The position numbers and the translations under genes were made by a program. A stretch of 44,858 nt of DNA from positions 5,387 to 50,244 of the forward strand of contig NW_014578928.1 in assembly GCF_000485595.1 (NCBI RefSeq), written 5' to 3'. The stretch comes from Priapulus caudatus. Taxonomy: Eukaryota > Priapulida > Priapulimorpha > Priapulimorphida > Priapulidae. Positions 20,101 to 31,795 of the stretch are shown here, one piece after another (within the stretch, counting starts at the first letter, position 1; every line of letters starts with the position of its first letter). Under the pieces are notes generated by a model. It made no database searches and was not told the DNA's origin. It saw only the letters and a program-made list of their open reading frames with translations.

Positions 20101-21412
20101 TCCTGTAGCGCCAATGGTACCTTTCTCGGCGGCTCTACGACCGGTGAAACCGTGGGGTCCAGTGCAATATGGTGTTCTCCAGGCATTCGAACGAGACCCT
20201 CAAACACATCGCTAAACTCGACAGTAAAGCATCTTTATTCTGTGGAGTCTTGGTTTCTACCACATGTACACGCTTAACCATTTTTAGGTCAGTAATGCAC
20301 GATGACCCAACACCGGTGCTACTTGGTCACGCACAATGTAAAACTCTAGTTCTTGACTGTGCTGCCGATACTGACATGCCAACTTTACCACGCCTAGCGG
20401 TGAACTTCTTGCATTGGTATATGCTACCAGTTTTATTTTAGTTCTGGCAACAACAGTGGATGATGACTTCAACTTATCAAATGTCGCTTCAGTAACACAT
20501 TGGCTTGTGGCGCCTGTATCCAGTCTTACGCTCTACTGGTGTTGAGTTAATGCTCACCTTTACAAGCCATTCTTCTGCACGAGTTACACTGTCAATCGCC
20601 AGACAGCCTATAAACAACTCGTTCTGTCTGTCATCTACATCAACGTTTCGACTTTTCTCATCCTTGGTTTGGCTTTTGGTTTCGACCGACAACATTTTGA
20701 GTAGTGGTTTTGGCCTCCGCAGTTATAACATGTTTTACCATATGCTGGGCATTTTGCATACTCATGTTTACTGTTACAGTTCCTGCACTATTTTACAGGC
20801 TCGGAAGCTGTAGACACTCGCGCTGTGTGGGAAACTTCGGTTTTGCTTTAATAACGGTTCTAGTCGATCGTATCATGTGAACTGCTTCAATGCTGGTTCC
20901 CGCACTCAATGACCTCATTTGTGCTTCACTAAATTCCTTCGCACGGCATAGGTCTATAGCTTTACCTAAAGTCAGTTCTGACTCACGCAACAGACGAGCG
21001 CGTACTCTTTCATTTAGTATACCACAGACTATCCTGTCTCTGATAAGACTATCTAGGAGGCTTCCAAACTCGCAATGCTTAGCCTTGTTTTTCAATTCAG
21101 TTACATACGTATCTACGGTTTCCCCTTTTTCTTGATTTCGGGTGAAGAATACATGTCGTAGATAAGTGATGTTCTTCTTCGGCTCACAATAGGCTCTGAA
21201 GGGTTCTTTGATGACACTGAGGTCTTTTCGTTCAGCCTCTGTCACTTCAAAGGTGTTGTAAACGCGTCTGGCATCTTGACCAATGGTGGCTAGCAATGTG
21301 GCCACTTGTACTCGGATGGCTTCTGTGATCTTTCAGATGCTATCATAAACAGGTCAAATGCCTGATCATACTCTCTCCATGCATACATGACAGTAGGAAG
21401 CTTTTGCATTTT
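17153..21412 (-). mobile_element. Ty3/gypsy (mag/SURL-like) retrotransposon copy B, gag to pol end, many frameshifts
   Basis: From high to low coordinates: gag capsid part (about 21400-20790), a nucleocapsid and protease region (about 20780-20280, degraded by indels), reverse transcriptase (about 20210-19550), RNase H (about 19330-19040), integrase zinc finger and core (18620-18045), hAT-like insertion (17691-18041), and pol C-terminal domain (17654-17235, frame M-G-R-R-L-K-T-R-L-P) ending near the TAG at 17153-17155. The domain order PR-RT-RH-IN is that of Ty3/gypsy. The frame is broken at many places by 1-base indels compared with copies C and D, so the element is non-functional as written, though an unknown share of the breaks may be sequencing error. 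Confidence 0.9.
17691..18041. mobile_element. hAT-like non-autonomous element in the gypsy integrase region
   Basis: The 8-bp target duplication CCCTCTAG (17683-17690 and 18042-18049) has the length typical of hAT. The termini are CATGGGCGTAAATC and GATTTACGCCCCTG, an inverted pair with one mismatch. The interior is G-rich then C-rich (GGGGGG and CCCCCC runs) and contains a further CAGGGGCGTGTACAGG start-like motif near 17874, perhaps a nested relative. There is no coding sequence for a transposase. Confidence 0.8.
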
Positions 21413-21662
21413 ATAACTTCAATTTGTGCAATTTGGTGCATACTAAAATTACGGGACTGTTCAGATATTGACTTCAGATATTGTAGATTTTTTTTGCTGT
21501 GCGTGAGATATTGCAGCGTTTTATTCATGAAGAGATATTCATGCGGTGAATATCTCAGCATTTTTTTGCTGTGCGTGAGATATTGTAAGATCAGCGTGAG
21601 AGCGTGAGATTTGGTCAAAATGCGTGAGTCTCACGGTCAATGCGTGAGAGTTGGCAGCCCTG
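21413..21662. repeat. Leader-like repeat upstream of gag, rich in GCGTGAGA motifs
   Basis: About 250 bp between gag and the inverted-repeat block, with GCTGTGCGTGAGATATTG repeated at about 21495 and 21570 and further GCGTGAG units before TTGGCAGCCCTG. The same sequence occurs at about 25110-25360 and, noisily, at 29150-29405. No tRNA primer site or LTR is recognisable in it. Confidence 0.6.
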
Positions 21663-22906
21663 TTATTGTATCTAATATTTAAAGGATAGTTTACTCTAGG
21701 TTCTAGAGGTTATTTTCAGCTAATTTAGGTTATAATTACGCTACATAAAAAGTTTCATGGTTCAATCACCATTAGAATTTTTTTATGTTTTAAAACCAAC
21801 GACTACAGTTTGATTACAACGACGGTGGCGCCACTCAAAGTGCACGATCTGAGAAGTTGCGCAAAACCACTTCTCAGCCAAGGGCTGCCAGACGAGGGTG
21901 TTTCTTATTTATTCATTTAAAGGGACAGTAGCCTCTAGGATTTTACTGCATACAACTGTACTTACTGTATAACAAATCGTCTATACCCACATGTATTTGT
22001 CACCAGATACAGATATTAATTAATTATTTACACATCAACGCTACGAAATTTTAACGGTGCCATGACACCCGCGACCGTGCTGCCACCCTGAAAAAGTTGC
22101 GTATTTGCATTTTTATTTTGCAGGTAAATGACCGAGGGCTAATCACAAAAGTGCAATTATATTTATACCTAAATGCTATTTAACCGAACGATATTCATTT
22201 TAGGGCAAATTTATCCATATTATAACTGAAACTATATGTCGTTTATAAGATATTACAATCCTTTTGCTTTTAAATTCATAAATAAGAAATACCCTCGGTC
22301 TGTAGCCCTTGGCTGGAAAGTGGTTTTGCGCACTTCTCAGATCGTGCGCTTTGAGTGGCGCCACCGTCGTTGTAATCAAACTGTAGTCGTTAGTTTAAAA
22401 CATTAAAAAAAAAATTTCTAATGGTGATTGAACCATGAAACTTGTTATGTAGCGCCATTATAACCTAAATTAGCTGAAAATAACCCTAGAACCTAGAGGC
22501 TACTGTTCCTTTAAAAGCAAAAGGATTGTAATATCTTATAAACGACATATAGTTTCAGTTATAATATGGATAAATTTGCCCTAAAATGAATATATCGTTC
22601 GGTTAAATAGCATTTATGTATAAATATAATTGCACTTTTGTGATTAGCCCTCGGTCTGTAACGTGCAAAATAAATGGTCAAATACGCAACTTTTTCGGTG
22701 TGGCAGCACGGTCGCGGGTGTCATGGCGCCGTTCAAATTTCGTAGCGTTGATGTGTAATTAATTATAGCAATTAAATTAGGTATCTGGTAACAAATACGC
22801 GTGGGTATAGACAATTTGTTATACAGTAAGTACATGCAGTTGTATGCAGTAAAATCCTAGAGGCTACCTGTGAGGCTACTGTCCCTTTAACCGTTAGATA
22901 CAATAA
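21663..22906. repeat. Complex inverted repeat, order A-B-A'-B'
   Basis: Module A (about 21663-21915) and module B (about 21915-22275) are followed by the reverse complement of A (about 22300-22512) and of B (about 22512-22890). Modules begin with variants of TTTAAAGGGACAGTAGCCTC. The outer ends TTATTGTATCTAA and TTAGATACAATAA are complementary. It looks like a compound of two foldback-type elements. There is no coding sequence. Copies: 29405-30722 (full, noisy) and 25362-25669 (A plus the start of B). Confidence 0.75.
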
Positions 22907-23785
22907 TTTAACCCAACACAAGAGTAAGGTTACAACGCGAGCCTATAGACCCCTTGCACGTGACGTCATCAAAACAAAGGCGGCCATGTTGGCGTCATTG
23001 GTGCCACGGTGGTGTCTATATTCAAGCCGGTACGGGAGATTACGGTACGCATATATTTGCTAATATATTGACTAATCGTTCGTCAATAAACTCAATATTC
23101 ACAGAGAGTATAGCTAAGACATGTGTCTATAGTATAGGTATCTGTGAATATTGGGTTTATTGACGCACGATTAGTCAATATATTAGCAAATGCCAAATAT
23201 ATGCGCGCGGAAGCTAGTGAATTACAGATGATTAAATTTCTAAAATTCTAAATACCTATAGACACAGCTATGCTCTCTGTGAATATTGGGAAAAGGTTAG
23301 GAAATTCTTTCGACTACCTGCTGTTATAACTAATCAGGGAGAACATGAGAAGTGTATCCCAGAGGAGAGTGGCGTTCACACCCAGACAGATGTTACTGGA
23401 CCTCTGTATGACGCAACCTAGTCCGCAAATGCAGACGTAAACTCCGCTTTGCTAATCTGAGGGTGCGGGTTAGTCCGCAAATGCAGACGTAAACTCCGCT
23501 TTGCTAATCTGAGGGTGCGGGTTTATCCCATTACTGGGGTCTGCGTCGGCTCGGACTAGACGCAACCTTATCTGAGCTACATACTCTAAGAACGGAGAAC
23601 ATTGAGTTTAAGAGCCAGATGAGCACATCCGAGCGTTTCACTGAGAAGGATTTTGAGGGAAATGATGAGAAAGTTAAATAATGCAGTTTCCCTTAGAATT
23701 TACCCTTCAGATGTTGTACATATAATTGTATACGACCAGCTATTCAGTACATGTTGTGTTCTTAGAATACAAATAAACTCTTCCT
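22907..23785. repeat. Duplicated flank unit with hairpin and 52-bp tandem repeat
   Basis: This segment recurs, with many indels, at about 30723-31795. It holds GCACGTGACGTCATC followed by GGCGGCCATGTTGG (about 22957-22994), a long hairpin with arms centred near 23122 (ATTTGCTAATATATTGACTA and its complement), and a perfect 52-bp tandem duplication at 23419-23522. There is no gene. Confidence 0.7.
23419..23522. repeat. 52-bp tandem duplication
   Basis: TAGTCCGCAAATGCAGACGT starts at 23419 and again at 23471; the two 52-bp units are identical. Both are present, corrupted, at about 31420-31530. Confidence 0.85.
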
Positions 23786-23792
23786 CCTCCTC

Positions 23793-25106
23793 ATCCTGTA
23801 GCGCCAATGGTACCTTTCTCGGCGGCTCTACGACCGGTGAAACCGTGGGGTCCAGTGCAATATGGTGTTCTCCAGGCATTCGACCGAGACCCTCAAACAC
23901 ATCGCTAAACTCCGACAGTAAAGCATCTTTATTCTGTGGAGTCTTGGTTTCTACCACATGTACACGCTTAACCATTTTTAGGTCAGTACATGCACGATGA
24001 CCCAACACCGGTGCTACTTGGTCACGCACAATGTAAAACTCTAGTTCTTGACTGTGCTGCCGATACTGACATGCCAACTTTACCACGCCTAGCGGTGAAC
24101 TTCTTGCATTGTTATATGCTACCAGTTTTATTTTAGTTTTGGCAACAACAGTAGATGATGACTTCACCTTATCAAATGTTGCTTCAGGTAACACATTGGC
24201 TTGTGCGCCTGTATCCAGTCTTACGCTTACTGGTGTTGAGTTAATGCTCACCTTTTCAAGCCATTCGTCTGCACGAGTTACACTGTCAATCGCCAGACAG
24301 CCTATAAACAACTCGTTCTGTCTGTCATCGACATCAACTGTTTCGACTTTTCTCATCCTTGGTTTGACTTTTGGCTTCGACCGACAACATTTTGAGTAGT
24401 GGTTTTGGCCTCCGCAGTTATAACATGTTTTACCATATGCTGGGCATTTTGCATACTCATGTTTACTGTTACAGTTCCTGCACGATTTTACAGACTCGGA
24501 AGCTGTAGACACTCGGCTTGTTGTGGGAATCTTCGGTTTTGCTTTATAACCGGTTCTAGTCGATCGTATCATGTGAACTGCCTCACTGCTGGTTCCCGCA
24601 CTCAATGACCTCATTTGTGCCTCACTAAATTCCTGTGCACGGCATAGGTCTATAGCTTTACCTAAAGTCAGTTCTGACTCACGCAACAGACGAGCGCGTA
24701 CTCCTTCATTTAATATACCACAGACTATCCTGTCTCTGATAAGACTATCTAGGAGGCTTCCAAACTCGCAATGCTTAGCCTTGTTTTTCAATTCAGTTAC
24801 ATACATATCTACGCTTTCCCCTTTTTCCTGATTTCGGGTGAAGAATACATGTCGTAGATAAGTGATGTTCTTCTTCGGCTCACAATAGGCTCTGAAGAGT
24901 TCTTTGATGACACTGAGGTCTTTTCTTTCAGCCTCTGTCACTTCAAAGGTGTTGTAAACACGTCTGGCATCTTGACCAATGGTGGCTAGCAATGTGGCCA
25001 CTTGTACCTCGGATGGCTTCTGTGATCTTTCAGATGCTATCATAAACAGGTCAAATGCCTGATCATACTCTCTCCATGCATACATGACAGTAGGAAGCTT
25101 TTGCAT
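23793..25106 (-). mobile_element. Gypsy copy C: intact gag and protease, truncated at the start of reverse transcriptase
   Basis: One open frame of about 438 gag-pol codons from ATG 25106 (an in-frame TGA lies four codons upstream). In order: a capsid-like region, two CCHC-type zinc knuckles (C-R-N-C...H...C and C-Y-N-C-G-G-Q-N-H-Y-S-K-C), an aspartic protease with D-T-G-A, and the first residues before the reverse transcriptase fold. It then runs at about 23790 into unrelated sequence (a short acidic tail). Gag and protease share one frame, so no ribosomal frameshift is needed between them. The gag N-terminus seems short for the family. As a 3'-truncated piece it lacks RT, RNase H and integrase. 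Confidence 0.9.
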
Positions 25107-25669
25107 TTTATAACTTCAATTTGTGCAATTTGGTGCATACTAAAATTACGGGACTGTTCAGATATTGACTTCAGATATTGTAAGATTTTTTTGCTGTGCG
25201 TGAGATATTGCAGCGTTTTATTCATGAAGAGATATTCATGCGTGAGATATCTCAGCATTTTTTTGCTGTGCGTGAGATATTGTAAGATCAGCGTGAGAGC
25301 GTGAGATTTGGTCAAAATGCGTGAGTCTCACGGTCAATGCGTGAGAGTTGGCAGCCCTGTTATTGTATCTAATATTTAAAGGGATAGTTTACTCTAGGTT
25401 CTAGGGTTATTTTCAGCTAATTTAGGTTATAATTACGCTACATAAAAAGTTTCATGGTTCAATCACCATTAGAATTTTTTTATGTTTTAAAACCAACGAC
25501 TACAGTTTGATTACAACGACGGTGGCGCCACTCAAAGTGCACGATCTGAGAAGTTGCGCAAAACCACTTTCCAGCCAAGGGCTGCAGACCGAGGGTGTTT
25601 CTTATTTATTCATTTAAAGGGACAGTAGCCTCTAGGATTTTACTGCATACAACTGTACTTACTGTATAA
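25107..25669. repeat. Leader-like repeat plus partial inverted-repeat block upstream of copy C
   Basis: 25107-25361 equals the leader of copy B. 25362-25669 is module A and the first part of module B, ending abruptly at CTTACTGTATAA where copy D's hAT remnant begins. This is a recombination or deletion junction, or an assembly join. Confidence 0.7.
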
Positions 25670-25787
25670 TTGCGCAGAAAACGCATCTGAGGGGGTCTAA
25701 TTTCAAAAGAATTCTGGGGGAGGGCCCCCCACACCCCCCCTTCGCGTGATCATCCCCCCCACTCCTCGGTACAGATTTACGCCCCTG
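25670..25787. mobile_element. Truncated hAT-like element in gypsy copy D
   Basis: Its right-hand ~118 bp matches the 17691-18041 element, ending GATTTACGCCCCTG, followed by the same CCCTCTAG target sequence (25788-25795). The left end and its duplication are missing. Confidence 0.75.
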
Positions 25788-28700
25788 CCCTCTAGTGGCG
25801 TATCCCGATATGCCATCAAGGCCAGATATATATCACCACCAACTGCTTCTGCTTTCTTCAGCATGTTTTTTACGGTTTGTACATAGCGCTCGGCTTGTCC
25901 ATTCGACTGGGGATAACGCGGGCTTGACGTGTCATATACAAAACCCCAGTCCTTCGCATAGTCTCTGAACTCTTTGCTAGAAAACTGCGGTCCATTGTCG
26001 CTGAAGACGGTGTCTGGTATCCCGTGACGTGCAAATATAGATTTGAATGCATTGATTGTCGCTCTACTCTGCTCGTTGTCAAGCAGTACTATTTCCGGAT
26101 ACTTCGAATAGTAATCGACACAGATTAAGTAGTCTCGCTGACGGAAATGAAATAGGTCCGCACCTACTTCTGCCCACGGGCGATCTGGTATCCCGTGTGG
26201 TATCAATGGCTCTTTACAGTTTGCTCTGCGGTTTTCTAAGCACACTTTGCAACGAGTGATCATCTGCTCAATATCATCATTCATGCTCGGCCAATACAGC
26301 AGATCCCGAGCACGGCGTTTACATTTCACCATCCCTAGGTGGGATTCATGGATGATCTGCAGCATTTCATGGCGTATAATTTTGAAGGCACTATGATGCG
26401 TTGCCCTCGGTACGCGATTCTATCGATAACTGTGATCTCATCTCGATATGTCATATATCTGCCCAGTTCTGGATCAATATGGCGCTTGCTTGTCGGCCAT
26501 CCAGTCATGACTGCCGCATGCAGTTTCTGCAACACTGGATCAGATTGGGTTGCTTCCCTGAAACTGTTCAGGCGTTGCGGTGTGATCGGTAGATGTTCCT
26601 CAATACTACAAACTTCCAACTCCTGGCAGTGAACCTTTTCATTGAGACAGGCACGACTGAGTGCATCTGCAACATGCATCTCTTTTCCAGGTTTGTACAC
26701 CATTTCGAACTGGTACTTTCGCAGTGTCATGCACATGCCTTGAAGTCGTGGCGTAATTCGATAAATCGGCTTCGCACATATCGAGATCAGTGGTTTATGG
26801 TCCGTTTCAATAATGACTTTGCGACCATATATGTATTCATGAAACTTCTGCGTTCCAAATACAACTGCGAGTAGTTCACGTTCGATTTGCGCATATCGTC
26901 GTTGCGTGTCATTCATCGCTCTTGATGCATATGCGACTGGTCTCTCGTCTTGCAGTAACACCGCACCCAGTCCAAACGAACTCGCATCCACTGATAATGT
27001 GACAGGTTTCTCGTTGTCAAACAATTTCAACACAGGAGCTTCGGACACTAGCTTCTTCGTTTTCTCAAAACTAGCTCGTTGTTGTGCTTCCCAGTGCCAC
27101 GCAACATCTTTACGTGTAAGCTGCCGCAGAGGTTCTGTTACCTCTGACAGATTTGGAAGAAACTTTCCCAAATACTGTACCATGCCCAGGAATCGCATCA
27201 CTGCACTTTTGTCCTCTGGTTCTGGCATTTGCGTGACTGCCCTGATTTTCTCTGGGTCTGCTTTAAGTCCTTCTTTACCGATGATGTGCCCGCAATAGTT
27301 CACTTCCTGTTCCAGTAGTGTAAGTTTGCTACCATTAAGTGTGATGCCATTGTCACACGATGTTTGCAGCATCTCTCGACATGCAGCATTGTGTTCATCC
27401 ACTGTATTACCCCATACAAGGACATCATCTACGATACATGCTACATGTGCCAGGTCCTCGTAGATCTCATTCATCTTTTTACAGAAGACCTCTGGTGCGG
27501 AACTGATCCCGAACGGTAAACGGAGGAATCGATATCGCCCGAACGGAGTATTGAATGTCGTCAATTTCGAGCTTTCTTTGTCGAGAACGATTTGCCAAAA
27601 TCCCGAAGTAGCATCGAACCTTGAGAAATACTTCGCGTTTGCACACTTGGTTGCAATTTCATCGATAGTCGCCATAGGATAGTGTTCACGCCGAATCGCG
27701 CGATTGAGATTGATCGGATCAAGGCAAATACGTAACTTGCCATTGGGTTTGTTGACTATCACGCAACTGCTTACCCAATCGGTGGGCTCATCAACCTTGA
27801 CGATGACCTCTAGCCCCGCCATTCGATCCAGTTCATCTTTGAACCTATCCTGTAGCGCCAATGGTACCTTTCTCGGCGGCTCTACGACCGGTGAAACCGT
27901 GGGGTCCAGTGCAATATGGTGTTCTCCAGGCATTCGACCGAGACCCTCAAACACATCGCTAAACTCCGACAGTAAAGCATCTTTATTCTGTGGAGTCTTG
28001 GTTTCTACCACATGTACACGTTTAACCATTTTTAGGTCAGTACATGCACGATGCCCCAACACCGGTGCTACTTGGTCACGCACGATGTAGAACTCTAGTT
28101 CTTGACTGTGCTGCCGATACTGACATGGCAACTTTACCACGCCTAGCGGTGACATTCTTGCATTGTTATATGCTACCAGTTTTATTTTAGTTTTGGCAAC
28201 AACAGTGGATGATGACTTCAACTTATCAAATGTCGCTTCAGGTAACACATTGGCTTGTGCGCCTGTATCCAGTCTTACGCTTACTGGTGTTGAGTTAATG
28301 CTCACCTTTTCAAGCCATTCGTCTGCACGAGTCACACTGTCAATCGCCAGACAGCCTATAAACAACTCGTTCTGTCTGTCATCTACATTACTGTTTCGAC
28401 TTTTCTCATCCTTGGTTTGGCTTTTGGCTTCGACCGACAACATTTTGAGTAGTGGTTTTGGCCTCCGCAGTTTTATAACATGTTTTACCATATGCTGGGC
28501 ATTTTGCATACTCATGTTTACTGTTACAGTTCCTGCACATTTTACAGCTCGGAAGCTGTAGACACTCGGCTTGTGTGGGAATTTCGGTTTTGCTTTATAA
28601 CCGGTTCTAGTCGATCGTATCATGTGAACTGCCTCACTGCTGTTCCCCTGCACTCGACCTCATTTGCTTCACTAAATCCTGTGCACGGCATAGGTCTATA

Positions 28701-29135
28701 GCTTTACCTAAATCGTTCTGACTCACGCAACAGACGAGCGCGTACTCTTCATTTATATACCACAGACTATCCTGTCTCTGATAAGACTATCTAGGAGGCT
28801 TCCAAACTCGCAATGCTTAGCCTTGTTTTTCAATTCAGTTACATACTATCTACGCTTTCCCCTTTTTCCTGATTTCGGGTGAAGAATACATGTCGTAGAT
28901 AAGTGATGTTCTTCTTCGGCTCACAATAGGCTCTGAGAGTTCTTTGATGACACTGAGGTCTTTTCTTCAGCCTCTGTCACTTCAAAGGTGTTGTAAACGC
29001 GTCTGGCATCTTGACCAATGGTGGCTAGCAATGTGGCCACTTGTACCTCGATGGCTTGTTTGATCTTCAGATGCCTATCATAACAGGTCATGGCCTGATC
29101 ATACATCTCTGCCATGCACATAGTAGGAGCTTTTG
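25788..29135 (-). mobile_element. Gypsy copy D: nearly intact protease-RT-RNase H-integrase, degraded gag
   Basis: An open frame of 772 codons (28653-26335) holds a protease D-T-G (residue ~129), the reverse transcriptase with F-D-A-T (~347) and I-V-D-D (~409-410), RNase H with S-V-D-A-S (~556) and a T-D-H-K-P box, and the start of the integrase. A one-base shift near 26350 moves the integrase into a second frame (26365-25796). That frame has a His-His-Cys-Cys finger ending C-K-V-C and a catalytic triad D70, D123, E159 with the expected 35-residue spacing. The C-terminal domain seen in copy B is missing, because the copy stops at the truncated hAT element. Gag (29121-28650) is full of indels. 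It cannot be functional as written. Confidence 0.9.
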
Positions 29136-30722
29136 CATTTTAAACTGCAATTTGTGGGCAATTTGGTGCATACAAAATATCGAGGACTGTTCAGCGATAT
29201 GACATTCAGATGATTGTAAGCATTTTTTGCTTGTGCGTGAGATATGCAGCGTTTTATTCATGAAAGAGATATTCATCGCGTGAGAATCTCAGCAATTTTT
29301 TTGCGTGTGCGGAATATTGTAAGATCAAGCGTGAGAGCGTGAGATTGTGGCAGAAAATGCGTGAGTCTCAACGGTCCAATGGCGTGGAGAGTGGCAAGCT
29401 CCTAGTTATGTATCTCAATTAAAGGGTAGTTCTCTAGGTGCTGAAGTTCATTTTCGCTAAATTTAGGTTTATTAGCTAATAGTAAAAGTTTCATGGTTCA
29501 TCACATTAGAATTTTTTATGTTTTATCACAAAACCAAGACTACAGTTTGATTTACCGACGGGAGCAAGAGCACATCACAGAATACGCACGATCCACGAGA
29601 AGTTGACGACCAAACCCCAATCCAGCCAAGGCTGCAGACCGAGGGTGTCTTCTTAATTTATTCATTTAAAGGGAGCAGTAGCGCCTCTAAGGGGATTTTA
29701 CTGGCATACAACTGTACTTACTGTATAACCAAATCGTCTATAGCCCACATGTATTGTCACCAAGATACAGATATTTAATTAATTATTTACACATCAAACG
29801 CAGCGAAATTTTAAGCGGTGCCAATGACACCCGCGACCGCGTGCTGCCACCCAAAAAAAATAAAAAAGTCTGCGTAATTTGCATTTTCATTTTGCAGGTA
29901 AAATGACCGAGGGCTAATGCACAAAAAGTGGCAATTAAATATTGTATACCTAAATGCTATTTAAACCGAACGATATTCATTTAGGGGCAAATTTATCAAT
30001 ATTAGTAACTGAAACTAATATGTCGTTATAAGATATTACAATCCTTTGCTTTAAATTCATAAATAAGAAATACCCTCGGTCGTGTAGCCCTTGGGCTGGA
30101 AAGCTGGTTTTGCGCAACCTTATCAGATCGGCGCTTTAGGAGAGAAATGAACAGCGTCGTTGTAAGCAAAGCTGTAGTCGTTTAGTTTAAAAACATTAAA
30201 AAAAAATTATCTAATGGTGATGAACTCGACTCTTTATGTAGGCGCAATATAACCTAAATTAGCTGAAAATAACGCCTAGAAACCTAGAGGCTACTGTTGC
30301 GCTTTAAAAGGCAAAAAGGATTGTAAATATCATTTATAAACGACAATATAGTTGGCAGCTTATAATTGGATAAATTTGCCCTAAAATAGAATATATCGTT
30401 CGGTAAATAGCATTTATGTATAGAATATAATTGCACTTTTGTGATTAGCCGCTCGTCTGTAACGTGCAAAATAAATGGTCAATACGCAACTTTTCGGTGT
30501 GGCAGCACGGTCGGGACGGAGATAGTAAAATAGGAGCGGCAGATTCAAATTTCGTCGGCGACGTTGAAGATTTATTTATAAGGTTAATTAGGTATCTGGT
30601 AAGCAAAATAGCGTGGTAATAGAATTTTGTTATAACGTAAAGTGAAAAAATGACAGAATAATTGACAAATAAATCCTAGAGGCTAGCCGTGAGGGCTACT
30701 GTCCTTTAAACCGTTTAGATAC
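29136..30722. repeat. Leader plus complete A-B-A'-B' inverted repeat of copy D, high-error sequence
   Basis: Same arrangement as 21413-22906, but with an insertion or deletion every few bases, far more than between other copies. It contains no gene. Confidence 0.7.
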
Positions 30723-31795
30723 AATATTAACCCAACACAAGAGGTAAGGTTACACGCGAGCCTATACGACAAGCCATGCACGAAATAATCATCAAACAAG
30801 GCGTCATGTTTGGCGTCCATTGGTGGCCACGGTGGGTCCTATATTCAAGCCGTACGGGAATTACGGTATCGCCAATATATTTGCTATAATATTGACTAAT
30901 CGTTCGTCAATAAACTCAATATTCACAGAGAGTATAGCTAAGACATGTGTTCTATAGTATAGGTATGCTGTGAATATGGGTTTATTGAACCGCACGAAGA
31001 CATAACAACAAATAATATTAGCAAATGCAAATATAATGCGCGGCAAGCTAGTGAATTACAGATGAATTAAATTTCTAAAAATTCTAATACGGCTTATAGA
31101 CAACAGCTATGGCTTCTCTGTGAATAATTATTAATATATAATGAATTTTGGTTTATAATTTTTATTTTTTATTTACTTTAGCATTATTTATTGATTTTTA
31201 TTTTGATATATATATGATATCTGTACTATTAGTAGCTTGCATTTTTTCTATTTATACTTGGGTTAAATTCTATTGGAAAACGGTTAGGAAATTCTTTCGA
31301 CTACCTGCTAGTTATAACTAATCAGGGAGAACATGAGAAGTGTATGCCGCAGAGAGAGGTGCGTTCACAGCCCAGAAGCAGATGTTACTGGACGGCTCTG
31401 TTTATTGACGCAACCTTAGTCCGCAAATCAGACCGAAACTCTGCGGCTTTTGCTAATCTGAGGGTGCGTTAGGTCGCAGAATGCAAGACGTAAACTCCGC
31501 TTTGGGCTAATCTAGGGTGGGGTTTATCCGCAATTATGGGGCTGCGTCGAGCTCGGACTAGACGCAAACTTATCTGAGCTACAGACTCTAAGAAACGGAG
31601 AACATTGCGTTTAGAGCCAGATGACACATCGCGAGCCGGTTCAACGTGAGAAGGATTTTGAGGGAAATGATGAGATAAGTTAAATAATGCAGTTCCCTTA
31701 GAATTTACACTTCAGATGTCTGACATATAAAGTAGCGACGCAAGCTATTTTTAAAATACATGTTGTGTTCTTAGAATACAAATAAACTCCTGCCT
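30723..31795. repeat. Second copy of the flank unit, with a ~150-bp AT-rich extra segment
   Basis: Corresponds to 22907-23785. 31127-31278 is AT-rich sequence that has no counterpart in the other copy. It ends with the same AATACAAATAAACTC motif that borders copy C at 23785. Confidence 0.65.

Noticed and set aside
21343-21618. Minus-strand frame covering the leader upstream of gag
   Set aside because: It is made of the GCGTGAGATATTG repeats (L-Q-Y-L-T-H-S-K-K) and is out of frame with gag; a repeat-derived frame.
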